Source: Acidimicrobiaceae bacterium
GTDB lineage: Bacteria > Actinomycetota > Acidimicrobiia > Acidimicrobiales > Poriferisodalaceae
NCBI GenBank assembly: GCA_002721305.1
Contig: PBKA01000025.1
Span: 1 to 58,442 of the forward strand
Length of the DNA stretch: 58,442 nucleotides
Direction: 5' to 3'
Both the position numbers and the translations under genes were made by a program. Below, piece after piece: positions 25,403 to 33,698 of the stretch. The first letter of the stretch is position 1. Every line of letters starts with the position of its first letter. The notes under the pieces are model-generated. The model was given only the letters and a program-made list of their open reading frames with translations. It did no database searches and was not told where the DNA came from.

Positions 25403-27625
25403 CTATTCGCGCATCATTTCGGAGCGACCGATCCCCTCGCCATCCAGAATTTGATCTTCGGCAAGGTCAACTGTGACTTTGAGTAACTCGCCCGTAAAGC
25501 TATTCGGCGTTTCGTAATGAGATACCGCTGTTCCTCTGTCCATCCCGATATCTAATCCGGACCATGAAATCATCAGAAAGAAAATATTTTCTGTCTCGTG
25601 TGTGGCTACCACCTTGCCATCGATCACCAGACTTCCGACACCTTGATTCCCCACGGAGGAACGCGCCATGTGGAAACCCAAGCTCGTTGAACCCTCCGGT
25701 ACCGGCTCCGGTGAACGCACAATCTGATGACTGCCCCCTATGTTCAGATCGTGGATCAGATGGCCTTCGTCGTCAATGTAGAGGCTGTACCCGGAAGTAG
25801 CGTCGCCATGCGCTATCAATACACCACAAACACCGGAATGAGTTGGCTCGACCAAAGCATCTAGTCGGTAACTACGACTTCGCAGATCGGGCGCGACATC
25901 GCTGGGTAGGTGACCCATGCCCATCCAAAAAGTAAAGGATGTTCGACCTCCCAGATGGCGTTCGGCATTTTCGGCGAACCGTTCAGCGAAACGATCGTCG
26001 AGAGGTAACACCTGGTGCGACCTTGCTTGTTCCCACCAAAGATCAAGCATGGTGTCGAGTCGGTCCGACTCGGAAGCTGAGAGGTCTTCTGTTTCGTTGA
26101 AGTCGTTAGCCAGATCGAAAAGTTCCCAGCGGTCGTCTTCGTATGGAGTTCCCGGGGGGTGATAGGCCACTGCCTTCCAACCTTCATGAACGAGACCTCG
26201 ATGCCCGAACATTTCGAAATATTGAGTGTTCTTTCCAGTAACTGCATCGGGATCGTCAAAAGTCGAAGCGAAACTTATGCCTTCGATGGGCTTTTGCAGG
26301 ACCCCTTTTATTGCATCGGGAGCCTCTATCCCGATGCAATCGAGCAGAGTTGGGACAATGTCGCAAGCATGGCAAAACTGAGTCCTCAGTCCCGGTTCGG
26401 ATACTTTTCGTGGCCAATGAACAACTAAAGGATCTCTGACCCCACCGCCGTGGGTGTTCTGTTTGTAGCGACGCAAAGGAGTGTTAGCTGCCATCGACCA
26501 TCCCCACGGAAAGTTGGAGTGAGTGTCGGGTCCCCCGATGTCATCAATGCGACTCAGCTTGTCATCTATTGATTCTGGCAGACCGTTATAGGGTCCCATA
26601 GCGTTGACAAACCCCAGCGGTCCGCCTTCCTGACTTGCGCCATTGTCGGACAGAACCATGATCACCGTGTTTTCCATCTGGTGAGACGCTTCTAAATGAT
26701 GGACTAGTCGGGCTAAATGCTGATCTGAGTGATGAAGCATCGCTGCGTAGGCAGCTTGCAAACGCGTTGCCACTTGCTGGGTTCCTTGATCGAGATCAGA
26801 CCAGGCTTCAACGGCATCATTGCGTGCAGGTAGCTGTGTTCCGTTCGGAACAACTCCGAGTTCGATCTGTCTCGCGAGTCGTTCGGCTCGTTCCACATCC
26901 CAGCCTCGTTGGAAGACCCGATCGTAATGTTCGATCAACTCTTGAGGAGCCTGATGGGGAGCGTGACACGCTCCGAGTCCTATCAAGGTCATCCATGGAG
27001 TGTTCGGCAAGCCAGCCTCATGGGAAGCAATGAATTGAATTGCTTGATCGAACAGATCTTCTGTGAGGTGGTAGCCCGTTTCAAACTTTCCCGGAGCGGC
27101 AATGTGACTGTTGTCGCGAACCAACTCTGGGGAATAGTGGTCTGTTTCCGCATCCAAGAATCCGTAGAAACGGTCAAACCCTCGTCCGAGCGGCCAACCA
27201 TCGAAGGGTCCGGTAGGACCTGACTCCGTCAATGGCGTTACGTGCCATTTGCCTACCATGTAATTCCTGTAGCCCCGCGATCCCAACATCTCCGCGAGGG
27301 TTCCAGCGTCTCGACTGATCTTTCCTCGGTAGCCGGGATATCCACTGTCGAAATTTGCCAGACAACCGACACCAACCGAATGATGATTTCTCCCAGTCAG
27401 CAGAGCAGCTCGAGTTGTTGAACACATAGCAGTGGTGTGAAAGCCGGTGTAACGAAGACCGTTGGCTGCCAGACGATCAATCGTTGGAGTAGCGATGGGA
27501 GATCCGTAGCAGCCAAAATCTGAAAATCCGACATCGTCAAATAGCACTATCAGGATGTTGGGGCTGCCCTCGGGAGGGATGTCACCCTCAGGCCAAGTCG
27601 GCGCGGCAACGCTATGAAGATCCAC
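25403..27625 (-). CDS. Arylsulfatase-type sulfatase with variant CSTTR active-site motif
   Basis: A 740-residue sulfatase. Metal ligands are the early DD pair in LFDDVGFSDFG and the late LSDNG, with the helper residues GKWH and ACHAPH. The formylglycine site reads CSTTR (around residue 68) rather than the usual CxPxR, so the proline is replaced by threonine. It still carries the nucleophile cysteine and arginine plus the downstream LLTGRNHH. A C-terminal domain of about 200 residues (beta-rich, jelly-roll-like) follows, as in large mycobacterial-type arylsulfatases. No signal peptide is seen. GTG 27625 is preferred over TTG 27631 because TAGGAT lies seven bases before it. It would release sulfate from sulfate esters. 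Confidence 0.88.
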   Translation of the reverse strand: MDLHSVAAPTWPEGDIPPEGSPNILIVLFDDVGFSDFGCYGSPIATPTIDRLAANGLRYTGFHTTAMCSTTRAALLTGRNHHSVGVGCLANFDSGYPGYRGKISRDAGTLAEMLGSRGYRNYMVGKWHVTPLTESGPTGPFDGWPLGRGFDRFYGFLDAETDHYSPELVRDNSHIAAPGKFETGYHLTEDLFDQAIQFIASHEAGLPNTPWMTLIGLGACHAPHQAPQELIEHYDRVFQRGWDVERAERLARQIELGVVPNGTQLPARNDAVEAWSDLDQGTQQVATRLQAAYAAMLHHSDQHLARLVHHLEASHQMENTVIMVLSDNGASQEGGPLGFVNAMGPYNGLPESIDDKLSRIDDIGGPDTHSNFPWGWSMAANTPLRRYKQNTHGGGVRDPLVVHWPRKVSEPGLRTQFCHACDIVPTLLDCIGIEAPDAIKGVLQKPIEGISFASTFDDPDAVTGKNTQYFEMFGHRGLVHEGWKAVAYHPPGTPYEDDRWELFDLANDFNETEDLSASESDRLDTMLDLWWEQARSHQVLPLDDRFAERFAENAERHLGGRTSFTFWMGMGHLPSDVAPDLRSRSYRLDALVEPTHSGVCGVLIAHGDATSGYSLYIDDEGHLIHDLNIGGSHQIVRSPEPVPEGSTSLGFHMARSSVGNQGVGSLVIDGKVVATHETENIFFLMISWSGLDIGMDRGTAVSHYETPNSFTGELLKVTVDLAEDQILDGEGIGRSEMMRE

Positions 27626-27632
27626 GTTCAAG

Positions 27633-27638
27633 ATCCTA
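27633..27638 (-). promoter_or_regulatory. -10 box, leaderless promoter of sulfatase gene
   Basis: Minus-strand TAGGAT, seven bases, then GTG at 27625. It decides between two candidate starts. Confidence 0.5.
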
Positions 27639-27694
27639 GGAACAAATATTGCCGGAGTGAAGTGGGTAGGACATTCAGCAAGAAATTGACAAAG

Positions 27695-28858
27695 TTACGT
27701 GGATCTTTCGAGATTGGGTAAACGCCAAGCTGCAACGGAAGCGAAAGCGAAGATGACTGCTAACAGGAGATAGGTCAAGAAATACGAGTCCGTTAGATCG
27801 GCTAACACCCCGCCGGTAATTGGCCCAAGAACCGAAGCTGGTCCATAAAAGATCGTCATGGCACCGAAAACGGCGGTGAAGTCTTGTTCGGCGACCTGAT
27901 CGCGCACAAAGGCCGCAGTCAAAGGGGGAACTGCCATGCCGGTAGTTCCATACAAGGCTGATGCCAAAGCTGCAGCCCACATTTCTCCAACTAACACCAG
28001 CAGACACGTGGTCGCTCCGAGTGCAGTAACCAAACACATTGTTCTGGGACGCCCAACACGATCACTGAGACGGCCAAATATGACCGCACCAACTACACCT
28101 CCCATTCCCATCAGCGCCCACAAGTGAGTGGTGAATTCCCTAGACATGTTGTGGTCGTTCTCAAGAGACAGACCGAAGAACTGGAACCATGAAGCAGCGA
28201 CGAAGGCGAATGCCATATAGAAAAAGACAGCCGTCTTCCAGGCTTGTAAACGATTGATTGCTTTGATTCCCGCCCCCAAAGGCAAGGGTGTTGAAATATC
28301 GCCTCGCAAGACGAAATAAAGGACCCCGAGAATCACAGCGGCCGACGCTGTTTCAAGAAGCCATATTTCTCGCCAAGCCCCAACGTCGTCGATGACGCTG
28401 CGAAGTGCCGAAGTAGCGAAAGGCACAATGATTGAACCGACCGCCATTGTTGCGGTCAGTGCTCCCATCACCGCGCCCCTCTTGGACACTGGCACGTTCG
28501 CCGTAGCGATCACCGGCATTGTTAGCCAAATCCCTGCTCCACCCAAACCAGCTAATCCCGTACCAATCATTAACTGGGTGGTGTTCGAGGCAGTGCCGAG
28601 GCACAGCAACCCGCTAGACACTATCCACAGCCCGCACTTCAACAGAACTGCCGGTGAGACGCGGCTGGCGAGGTACGTGACCGCGACCACACCACACAGG
28701 TAGGCGGCCATGTTCACCGATCCGGTAGCACCCGAGGTTGTTGCACTTAGGCCCAAGTCGTCAGCAATTGCGGGCAGCAGGAGGGGCATCGTGCCCCGAC
28801 CAAAGGTGTGAGACACGACGCCAGCGAGAGTGATTAAGACCACCCTTGACCAACTCAT
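27695..28858 (-). CDS. Major facilitator superfamily transporter
   Basis: A 387-residue protein with about 12 transmembrane helices. The loop between helices 8 and 9 is FGRLSDRVGRPRTM, the conserved MFS motif. GSVNMAAYLCGVVAVTYLASRV and GMGGVVGAVIFG are pore-helix segments. It is likely a single-substrate uptake or efflux carrier; the substrate is unknown. The frame can be read from TTG 28975, but those 39 extra residues are polar and lack a family match, and ATG 28858 directly precedes the first helix. The sulfatase gene follows after 69 bases on the same strand, so transport of a sulfated compound or its product is possible. Confidence 0.85.
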   Translation of the reverse strand: MSWSRVVLITLAGVVSHTFGRGTMPLLLPAIADDLGLSATTSGATGSVNMAAYLCGVVAVTYLASRVSPAVLLKCGLWIVSSGLLCLGTASNTTQLMIGTGLAGLGGAGIWLTMPVIATANVPVSKRGAVMGALTATMAVGSIIVPFATSALRSVIDDVGAWREIWLLETASAAVILGVLYFVLRGDISTPLPLGAGIKAINRLQAWKTAVFFYMAFAFVAASWFQFFGLSLENDHNMSREFTTHLWALMGMGGVVGAVIFGRLSDRVGRPRTMCLVTALGATTCLLVLVGEMWAAALASALYGTTGMAVPPLTAAFVRDQVAEQDFTAVFGAMTIFYGPASVLGPITGGVLADLTDSYFLTYLLLAVIFAFASVAAWRLPNLERST

Positions 28859-28919
28859 GTCCAATACGGCATGAATGGCAAAAACCGATGGCGACTGATT
28901 TTTGCCCCGAGAAGAAGAA

Positions 28920-28991
28920 TTGGCGTTATTTTCGGGGTCGATTCTCTGCGTCACAAAACGACCCCCGCGAATCAAACGCCATTTTGGCGTT
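28920..28991. promoter_or_regulatory. Three TGGCGTT half-sites, possible operator
   Basis: TGGCGTT occurs at 28921-28927 and 28985-28991, and its reverse complement AACGCCA at 28975-28981. The last two form a perfect 7-base inverted repeat with a TTT spacer. The cluster lies between the divergent MFS and FmdB genes and covers a possible FmdB -35 box (TTGGCG, 28984-28989). This suggests a repressor site; no regulator gene is adjacent. Confidence 0.42.
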
Positions 28992-29007
28992 GTTGATCAC
29001 ATCACCC

Positions 29008-29013
29008 TACGAT
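29008..29013 (+). promoter_or_regulatory. -10 box, leaderless promoter of FmdB gene
   Basis: TACGAT, seven bases, then GTG at 29021. TTGGCG at 28984-28989 is a possible -35 box (18-base spacer). Confidence 0.55.
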
Positions 29014-29020
29014 TGTCTTC

Positions 29021-29251
29021 GTGCCCGTGTACTCCTATCACTGTCATAAATGTGATGAGACCTTCGACAAACGACGACCCATGTCTGAGTCCGGCGAACC
29101 CGCTACCTGTCCATCTGGACACGAAGGAGCCGAACGTCGACTCACGACATTTGCATCAGTTGGGAGATCAGTACCTTCGACGGGAGCTGGAGATGCGAGT
29201 TCCTGGACAGGTCGGGACGCCTGTTGTGGTGGAGGTTGCCACTCCCATTGA
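29021..29251 (+). CDS. FmdB family zinc-ribbon protein
   Basis: A 76-residue protein. It begins MPVYSYHCHKCDETF, the classic FmdB N-terminus with a CxxC zinc knuckle. A third cysteine and histidine in CPSGH complete a likely zinc ribbon. The C-terminus is glycine/cysteine/histidine-rich (CCGGGCHSH) and may bind a second metal. FmdB proteins were first linked to formamidase regulation, but most have no proven role. The start is GTG at a leaderless promoter. It converges on the P450 gene with a 30-base gap. Confidence 0.88.
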   Translation: MPVYSYHCHKCDETFDKRRPMSESGEPATCPSGHEGAERRLTTFASVGRSVPSTGAGDASSWTGRDACCGGGCHSH

Positions 29252-29281
29252 ACCCGATTTGCTTTTGGTTTATTGGTGTTG

Positions 29282-30502
29282 TTAGTGGCCGCGGTCGAAC
29301 CCGATTGGGAGGTGTTCAGGACCCCAAATTCCGTTCTGTAGTGGTTTCCAGGTGATTTCGCCATCAAGTTTCAGATTTGGCAGACGGTTTGCTATCACGG
29401 AGAAAGCCTCCTGAAGTTCGGCTCGAGCGAGAAAAGCTCCAAGGCAATAGTGAATTCCGCTTCCGAAGGTCAAGTGTGGGACTGTACCTTCTCGAGTGAT
29501 GTCGAAAACCAGCGGCTCATGAAACTTTTCAGCATCGTGGTTCGCTGCGACAAAGCTGGGAAAGATAAGTGTTCCCCGGGGGAAGATGAAGTCGCGATAA
29601 ACGATTTCCTCGCTCGCGTAACGGCCGGTACCGCGCACTGCACCGAGATATCGCATGACTTCTTCCACCGCTTGGGAAGCTAAGTTTTTGTCCGAACGGA
29701 GCAACTCAAACTGCTCAGGGTGTTGCGCGAAAAGAGCTACGGCACACGCCAACTGATTTCTTGTTGTGTCGGTGCCTGCCAACAGAATCGCGTTTGCCAT
29801 GGACAACAGTTCGTCGGTAGATAGCCGGTCTCCTTCTTCCTCAGCGCTGATTAAGTCGCTGAGCAGGTCATCCCGCGGTTCGGATCTTCGCTCCGCAATG
29901 AGATTCAGCATGTACGCATCCATCTCATCACCCGCGGCAATGATCGCTGGAGCGTCCTCCGCCAAGTTGCCGTTAAAGACTCTGAAGATGTCGACCGCCA
30001 ATCGACTAAACAACTCCCAATCTTCGCGAGGCGCGCCGAGCAACTCACAGATAATCGGAATTGGGTAGGGCTCGCACACATCGGCGACAAATTCTGAGTG
30101 TCCGGCTTCGCATATTGGGTCGAGTAGCTCGTTGACGACGGCCCGCATAAAGGGTCGTAGACGGTCCGCGGATTTTGGGGTGAACGCCGGGCTGACGATT
30201 CTTCTAATTCGTTGGTGATCTTCGCCCTCGGTTGAAAGGATGCTTTGCCGTTGCGGTCGACTGGACCATTCTTCACTTTCGTAATTTTGCATCCCCGCGA
30301 TTAGAGACAATGCACTGAACCAACGTCGATCGCGAAGCATCGAGGCGCAATCATCGTGACTAGTGATCACGTAACCAAGTTCCCCTTTAGCGATCCAATG
30401 ATCGTGAGCTAATCGATGCAGTTGTTCGCGCCGCTCAGCCTCGGAGAGAGACAGATCTGTGGTGACAACCGGTAAATCGACATCGTTAATCAAAGTCGGC
30501 AT
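29282..30502 (-). CDS. Cytochrome P450
   Basis: A 406-residue soluble bacterial P450. The heme-binding loop is FGSGIHYCLGAFLAR with the axial cysteine, the I-helix oxygen-activation motif is LLAGTDTTRNQ, and the K-helix ExxR is EVMR. It would hydroxylate a hydrophobic substrate using electrons from a ferredoxin; no ferredoxin or reductase gene is in this window. It diverges from an enoyl-CoA hydratase-like gene and has its own leaderless promoter. Nearby lipid-type enzymes suggest a terpenoid, steroid or fatty-acid substrate, as inference only. Confidence 0.93.
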   Translation of the reverse strand: MPTLINDVDLPVVTTDLSLSEAERREQLHRLAHDHWIAKGELGYVITSHDDCASMLRDRRWFSALSLIAGMQNYESEEWSSRPQRQSILSTEGEDHQRIRRIVSPAFTPKSADRLRPFMRAVVNELLDPICEAGHSEFVADVCEPYPIPIICELLGAPREDWELFSRLAVDIFRVFNGNLAEDAPAIIAAGDEMDAYMLNLIAERRSEPRDDLLSDLISAEEEGDRLSTDELLSMANAILLAGTDTTRNQLACAVALFAQHPEQFELLRSDKNLASQAVEEVMRYLGAVRGTGRYASEEIVYRDFIFPRGTLIFPSFVAANHDAEKFHEPLVFDITREGTVPHLTFGSGIHYCLGAFLARAELQEAFSVIANRLPNLKLDGEITWKPLQNGIWGPEHLPIGFDRGH

Positions 30503-30508
30503 CTAGTC

Positions 30509-30514
30509 AGCCTA
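30509..30514 (-). promoter_or_regulatory. -10 box, leaderless promoter of P450 gene
   Basis: Minus-strand TAGGCT, six bases, then ATG at 30502. Confidence 0.5.
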
Positions 30515-30577
30515 GTAATTCTGGAGTTTCGTTCGAAAACGAGAGCCGAGTAATCTGCAAAAAGTTGTCGCTAGCGC

Positions 30578-30583
30578 TACGGT
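30578..30583 (+). promoter_or_regulatory. -10 box, leaderless promoter of enoyl-CoA hydratase/MFS operon
   Basis: TACGGT, seven bases, then ATG at 30591. A weak CTGCAA lies at 30555-30560 with a 17-base spacer. Confidence 0.55.
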
Positions 30584-30590
30584 CGCACCC

Positions 30591-31298
30591 ATGCCGCACC
30601 CATCAATCACCACTGAGCGCACCGACAATGTTCTTTGCATCTCGGTCGACGACGGCCGCGCTAACGCCTTTTCTCCCTCCCTGCTATTAGCGCTCAGCGA
30701 AGAGTTAGCCGACGCTGAAGCGCATGCTGAGATAAATGCGGTGGTGCTTGCTGGAAACGAAAAGGTCTTTTTCGCAGGCTTTGATCTTGAGGTTATTAAC
30801 TCAGGTGACGCGCGAGCCATTACCGAAATGACAACGGCTGGAGGGGCATTTATTCGCCAGACTTACGGCGCGTCCTTGCCGGTAGTTGCTGCTTGTACCG
30901 GGCACGCCGTTGCTGCCGGGGCATTAATGCTATGTGGATGCGACTATCGAGTTGGAGTTGACGGGCCAGTCAAGATAGGGCTTAACGAAGTTGCTATCGG
31001 GTTGACACTGCCGAGATGGGCCCTGCTGATCGCCGGAGAACGTCTTTCCAAAAGACACCTCCAGATCTCAGTGGTCAACGCTCAAATCGTTGACGGCTCG
31101 GGCGCTGTTGATGCAGGATTCCTAGATGAGACAACGACACCTGACAACGTCGTTTCCAGAGCAATCGAAGTCGCTCAAGGTTTCGCTGAACAGCTTGACC
31201 CCAAGGCCTACGCCTCCACGGTGCGGGCAATGCGGAGCGATTTGCTGACTGAAATGGATCAAGCTGTCGCCGCCGATCGTGCTGCTGCAGGTCTCTAA
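30591..31298 (+). CDS. Enoyl-CoA hydratase/isomerase family protein
   Basis: A 235-residue crotonase-fold protein, slightly short for the family. VDDGRANAFSPSLL is the N-terminal substrate loop, AGNEKVFFAGFDLEV the first oxyanion region, and CTGHAVAAGALMLCGCDYRV the second. The usual Gly-Gly of the first oxyanion loop is AGF, so activity may differ from classic hydratase. It has a leaderless promoter, and the following MFS gene starts eight bases after its stop, so they form an operon. Confidence 0.87.
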   Translation: MPHPSITTERTDNVLCISVDDGRANAFSPSLLLALSEELADAEAHAEINAVVLAGNEKVFFAGFDLEVINSGDARAITEMTTAGGAFIRQTYGASLPVVAACTGHAVAAGALMLCGCDYRVGVDGPVKIGLNEVAIGLTLPRWALLIAGERLSKRHLQISVVNAQIVDGSGAVDAGFLDETTTPDNVVSRAIEVAQGFAEQLDPKAYASTVRAMRSDLLTEMDQAVAADRAAAGL

Positions 31299-31306
31299 AG
31301 AATCCG

Positions 31307-32704
31307 ATGGATCATGTGAATGAACGGCGAGCTCGTCAGACCCTGTTCATTACCTCACTGGTCGGCTTCATGGTCGCCATGGAAATCACGATCATTTCCA
31401 TAGCGCGGAGCCAAATCGCAGAAGCATTCCCCAACGCCGAAGCAGCCAGCTTGTCGTGGGTCATCACCGCATACAACATTGGTGTCGCTTCTCTGCTGTT
31501 ACCAGCGGGATGGATGGCAGACCGTTACGGACGTAAAAAAGTTTTCCTGTGGGGACTGATTGCGTTCATTTTCGGATCTTTGTTGTCTGGTCTTGCCACC
31601 TCGCCTGGTCTGTTGATTGGCGCAAGAGTCATACAGTCGATTGGAGGAGCCGCCCAATATCCGGCAGGCCTAGCACTGCTTCTATCTGCATTTCCGATAG
31701 AGCGTAGAATGCGAGCGATAGGGATATGGGGAGCGGTTAGCGGATTAGCGGCCGCCTTAGCTCCGTCAGTGGGAGCGCTACTGGTAGAAGGTTTCGGATG
31801 GCGAGCGGTCTTCCTCATAAATGTCCCGGTCGCGTTGCTAGCTCTGGTCGCTGGGCGTGGATGGCTCACCGAAAGCAGGGGTGCAGATATAAGCGACACG
31901 GTGGATCTAGTGAGTGTTCCCATGGCCTCATTGGGCATAGGAGCCATTCTTCTGGCCATGGTTCAAGGCGGAAGCTGGGGATGGGTAACCCCTCTCACAT
32001 TGGGCTCGGTAACAGTTGGAGTGGTGATGCTGTCAACTTTTTTCCGGCGTTCACTGTCACATCCAGAACCGTTGTTTGATCTCAAGCTTTTCCGAATCCG
32101 CAGTTTCGCGGTCGCGAATATTGGATCTGTCTTCTTCCTCGTCGCTTTCTTTAGTTGGGTCATCGTTCTTCCCGAGTTCATTCAAGAGACATGGGGATGG
32201 TCGGTCCTACAATCAGGCTTCGCTATAGCTCCGGGTCCAATTGTTTCCACCATCCTTTCTGTCACGAATGGCCGTCTTGCCGATCGCCTAGGCCCGCAGC
32301 GGATCCTCGTAGTAGGAGGGTGTGCAGGTGTTGTGGGACTCCTCTTACACATGGGATTCACCAACTCGACCCCCAGTTTCTTCGCTGGTCTTTTGCTACC
32401 GAACTTGATTATGGGTGTTGCCGCTGGATGCAGTTTCGCCATGCTGGTAGGAGCGTCGATGTCAGAGATTCCCCCGTCGCGATTTGGAATGGCGGGCGCC
32501 GGTCGAACGACTGTTTTTCAGTTGAGCATCGCGATAGGAGCTGGATCAGCCATCACCTTGGTTGGCGAACCCGACACCGCGAACGCCGCGGTAGAAGCGA
32601 TGCGCAGGGTATGGATGGTGGGGATTCTCTGTTGCCTAGCGCAAGCGATCTTGTTCTGGTTCGTTTTCCCTCGAGATTCCGAGAGGGTTGTTACCGGCCC
32701 CTAG
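31307..32704 (+). CDS. MFS transporter, DHA2/EmrB type
   Basis: A 465-residue protein with about 14 transmembrane helices, the DHA2 layout. The helix 2-3 loop carries GWMADRYGRKKVFLWG, and helix 5 has the antiporter motif region around GAVSGLAAALAPSVGALLVE. Such carriers expel lipophilic compounds in exchange for protons. It is cotranscribed with the crotonase gene before it. The substrate is unknown. Confidence 0.9.
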   Translation: MDHVNERRARQTLFITSLVGFMVAMEITIISIARSQIAEAFPNAEAASLSWVITAYNIGVASLLLPAGWMADRYGRKKVFLWGLIAFIFGSLLSGLATSPGLLIGARVIQSIGGAAQYPAGLALLLSAFPIERRMRAIGIWGAVSGLAAALAPSVGALLVEGFGWRAVFLINVPVALLALVAGRGWLTESRGADISDTVDLVSVPMASLGIGAILLAMVQGGSWGWVTPLTLGSVTVGVVMLSTFFRRSLSHPEPLFDLKLFRIRSFAVANIGSVFFLVAFFSWVIVLPEFIQETWGWSVLQSGFAIAPGPIVSTILSVTNGRLADRLGPQRILVVGGCAGVVGLLLHMGFTNSTPSFFAGLLLPNLIMGVAAGCSFAMLVGASMSEIPPSRFGMAGAGRTTVFQLSIAIGAGSAITLVGEPDTANAAVEAMRRVWMVGILCCLAQAILFWFVFPRDSERVVTGP

Positions 32705-32760
32705 ATATGAACTGACACACGATGCCCCGGCTCGAAACAGCGGCTTCAGACTCGGCGGCC

Positions 32761-32766
32761 TATGGT
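32761..32766 (+). promoter_or_regulatory. -10 box, leaderless promoter of PhyH-like gene
   Basis: TATGGT, six bases, then ATG at 32773. It favours this start over ATG 32722. Confidence 0.5.
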
Positions 32767-32772
32767 GGCGGT

Positions 32773-33651
32773 ATGCGTGGTGAGGACCTATTTCGGTTTG
32801 ATGGCATCGAACGCGACTTTGGTTTCCAGGCTGCAACCGCCGACAATCTCGCAGCTCTCACTACGGACCAAATTGATCACTTCAACGCAGCAGGATATTT
32901 ATCTCCGCTGCCAGGTTTGGAGACTGATGAAGTGACTCAACTTCGCCAATACTTTGATTGGTTGATACAAGAGGTGGTTTCAGCCGACGACCGGAGAAAC
33001 AGTTACTCCATCAATCAGTATCACCAAGTGTGCGGACCTCTATGGGAGTTGATTCACACCCCGCTTCTAGTGGACTACGTGTCAGACATTTTGGGTCCAG
33101 AGCTGGTCTGCTGGAGTACCCACCTGTTTTGCAAGCTTCCGGAAGACGGGATGGAAGTTCCGCTGCACCAAGATGCCAATTACTGGCCGTTCAGTCCCAC
33201 AAAATCGTTGACTGTGTGGCTGGCCATAGACGATGTTGATGAAAGCAACGCAGCTATGCGGTTCGTTCCCGGCAGTCACCTCAAAGGTGATCTCGCTCAC
33301 ACCGAACTACCGCTTGACGGATCAGTGGTGCTCAACCGTCGGGTACTCCACCACGAGGACTATGACAACGTCATCTTGAACGAACTTCGAGCGGGTGAAG
33401 TGTCGATACATACCGATTTGCTGTTACACGGATCGCCACCAAATCTTAGCGAACGTCGAAGATGCGGAATCGCCTTGCGTTACCTGGCAGCTGAAGTGAA
33501 AGTGGCCTCAGGTGCAGAAAGTTGGGCTCACAGCGCGGTTCATGTTCGTGACGGCGACCCCTCGAAGCTTTGGCCGAACCGGCCGCGACCGGCGCGAGAC
33601 GAACCACACAAAATGGCTGGATTCGTCGGAGGATTTGACGGAAACCCTTGA
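32773..33651 (+). CDS. Phytanoyl-CoA dioxygenase (PhyH) family oxygenase
   Basis: A 292-residue Fe(II)/2-oxoglutarate-dependent oxygenase. The first two iron ligands are in PLHQDANYW (HxD), the third is the histidine of LLHGSPPN, and the 2-oxoglutarate arginine follows in RRCGIALRY. FNAAGYLSPLPGL is the N-terminal family segment. It would hydroxylate an acyl-CoA or other small molecule in the cytoplasm. An earlier ATG at 32722 is in frame, but the promoter pattern supports 32773. It converges on the carboxylase operon with a 47-base gap. Confidence 0.88.
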   Translation: MRGEDLFRFDGIERDFGFQAATADNLAALTTDQIDHFNAAGYLSPLPGLETDEVTQLRQYFDWLIQEVVSADDRRNSYSINQYHQVCGPLWELIHTPLLVDYVSDILGPELVCWSTHLFCKLPEDGMEVPLHQDANYWPFSPTKSLTVWLAIDDVDESNAAMRFVPGSHLKGDLAHTELPLDGSVVLNRRVLHHEDYDNVILNELRAGEVSIHTDLLLHGSPPNLSERRRCGIALRYLAAEVKVASGAESWAHSAVHVRDGDPSKLWPNRPRPARDEPHKMAGFVGGFDGNP

Positions 33652-33698
33652 ATGTCCGCGTTACTCAAGTTCGGCAGCGAACTTTTTCTTCGGGACAA

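Noticed and set aside
28859-28975. N-terminal extension of the MFS protein from TTG 28975
   Set aside because: 39 polar residues without family match; the ATG at 28858 directly precedes the first helix, and the extension would cover an inverted-repeat site.
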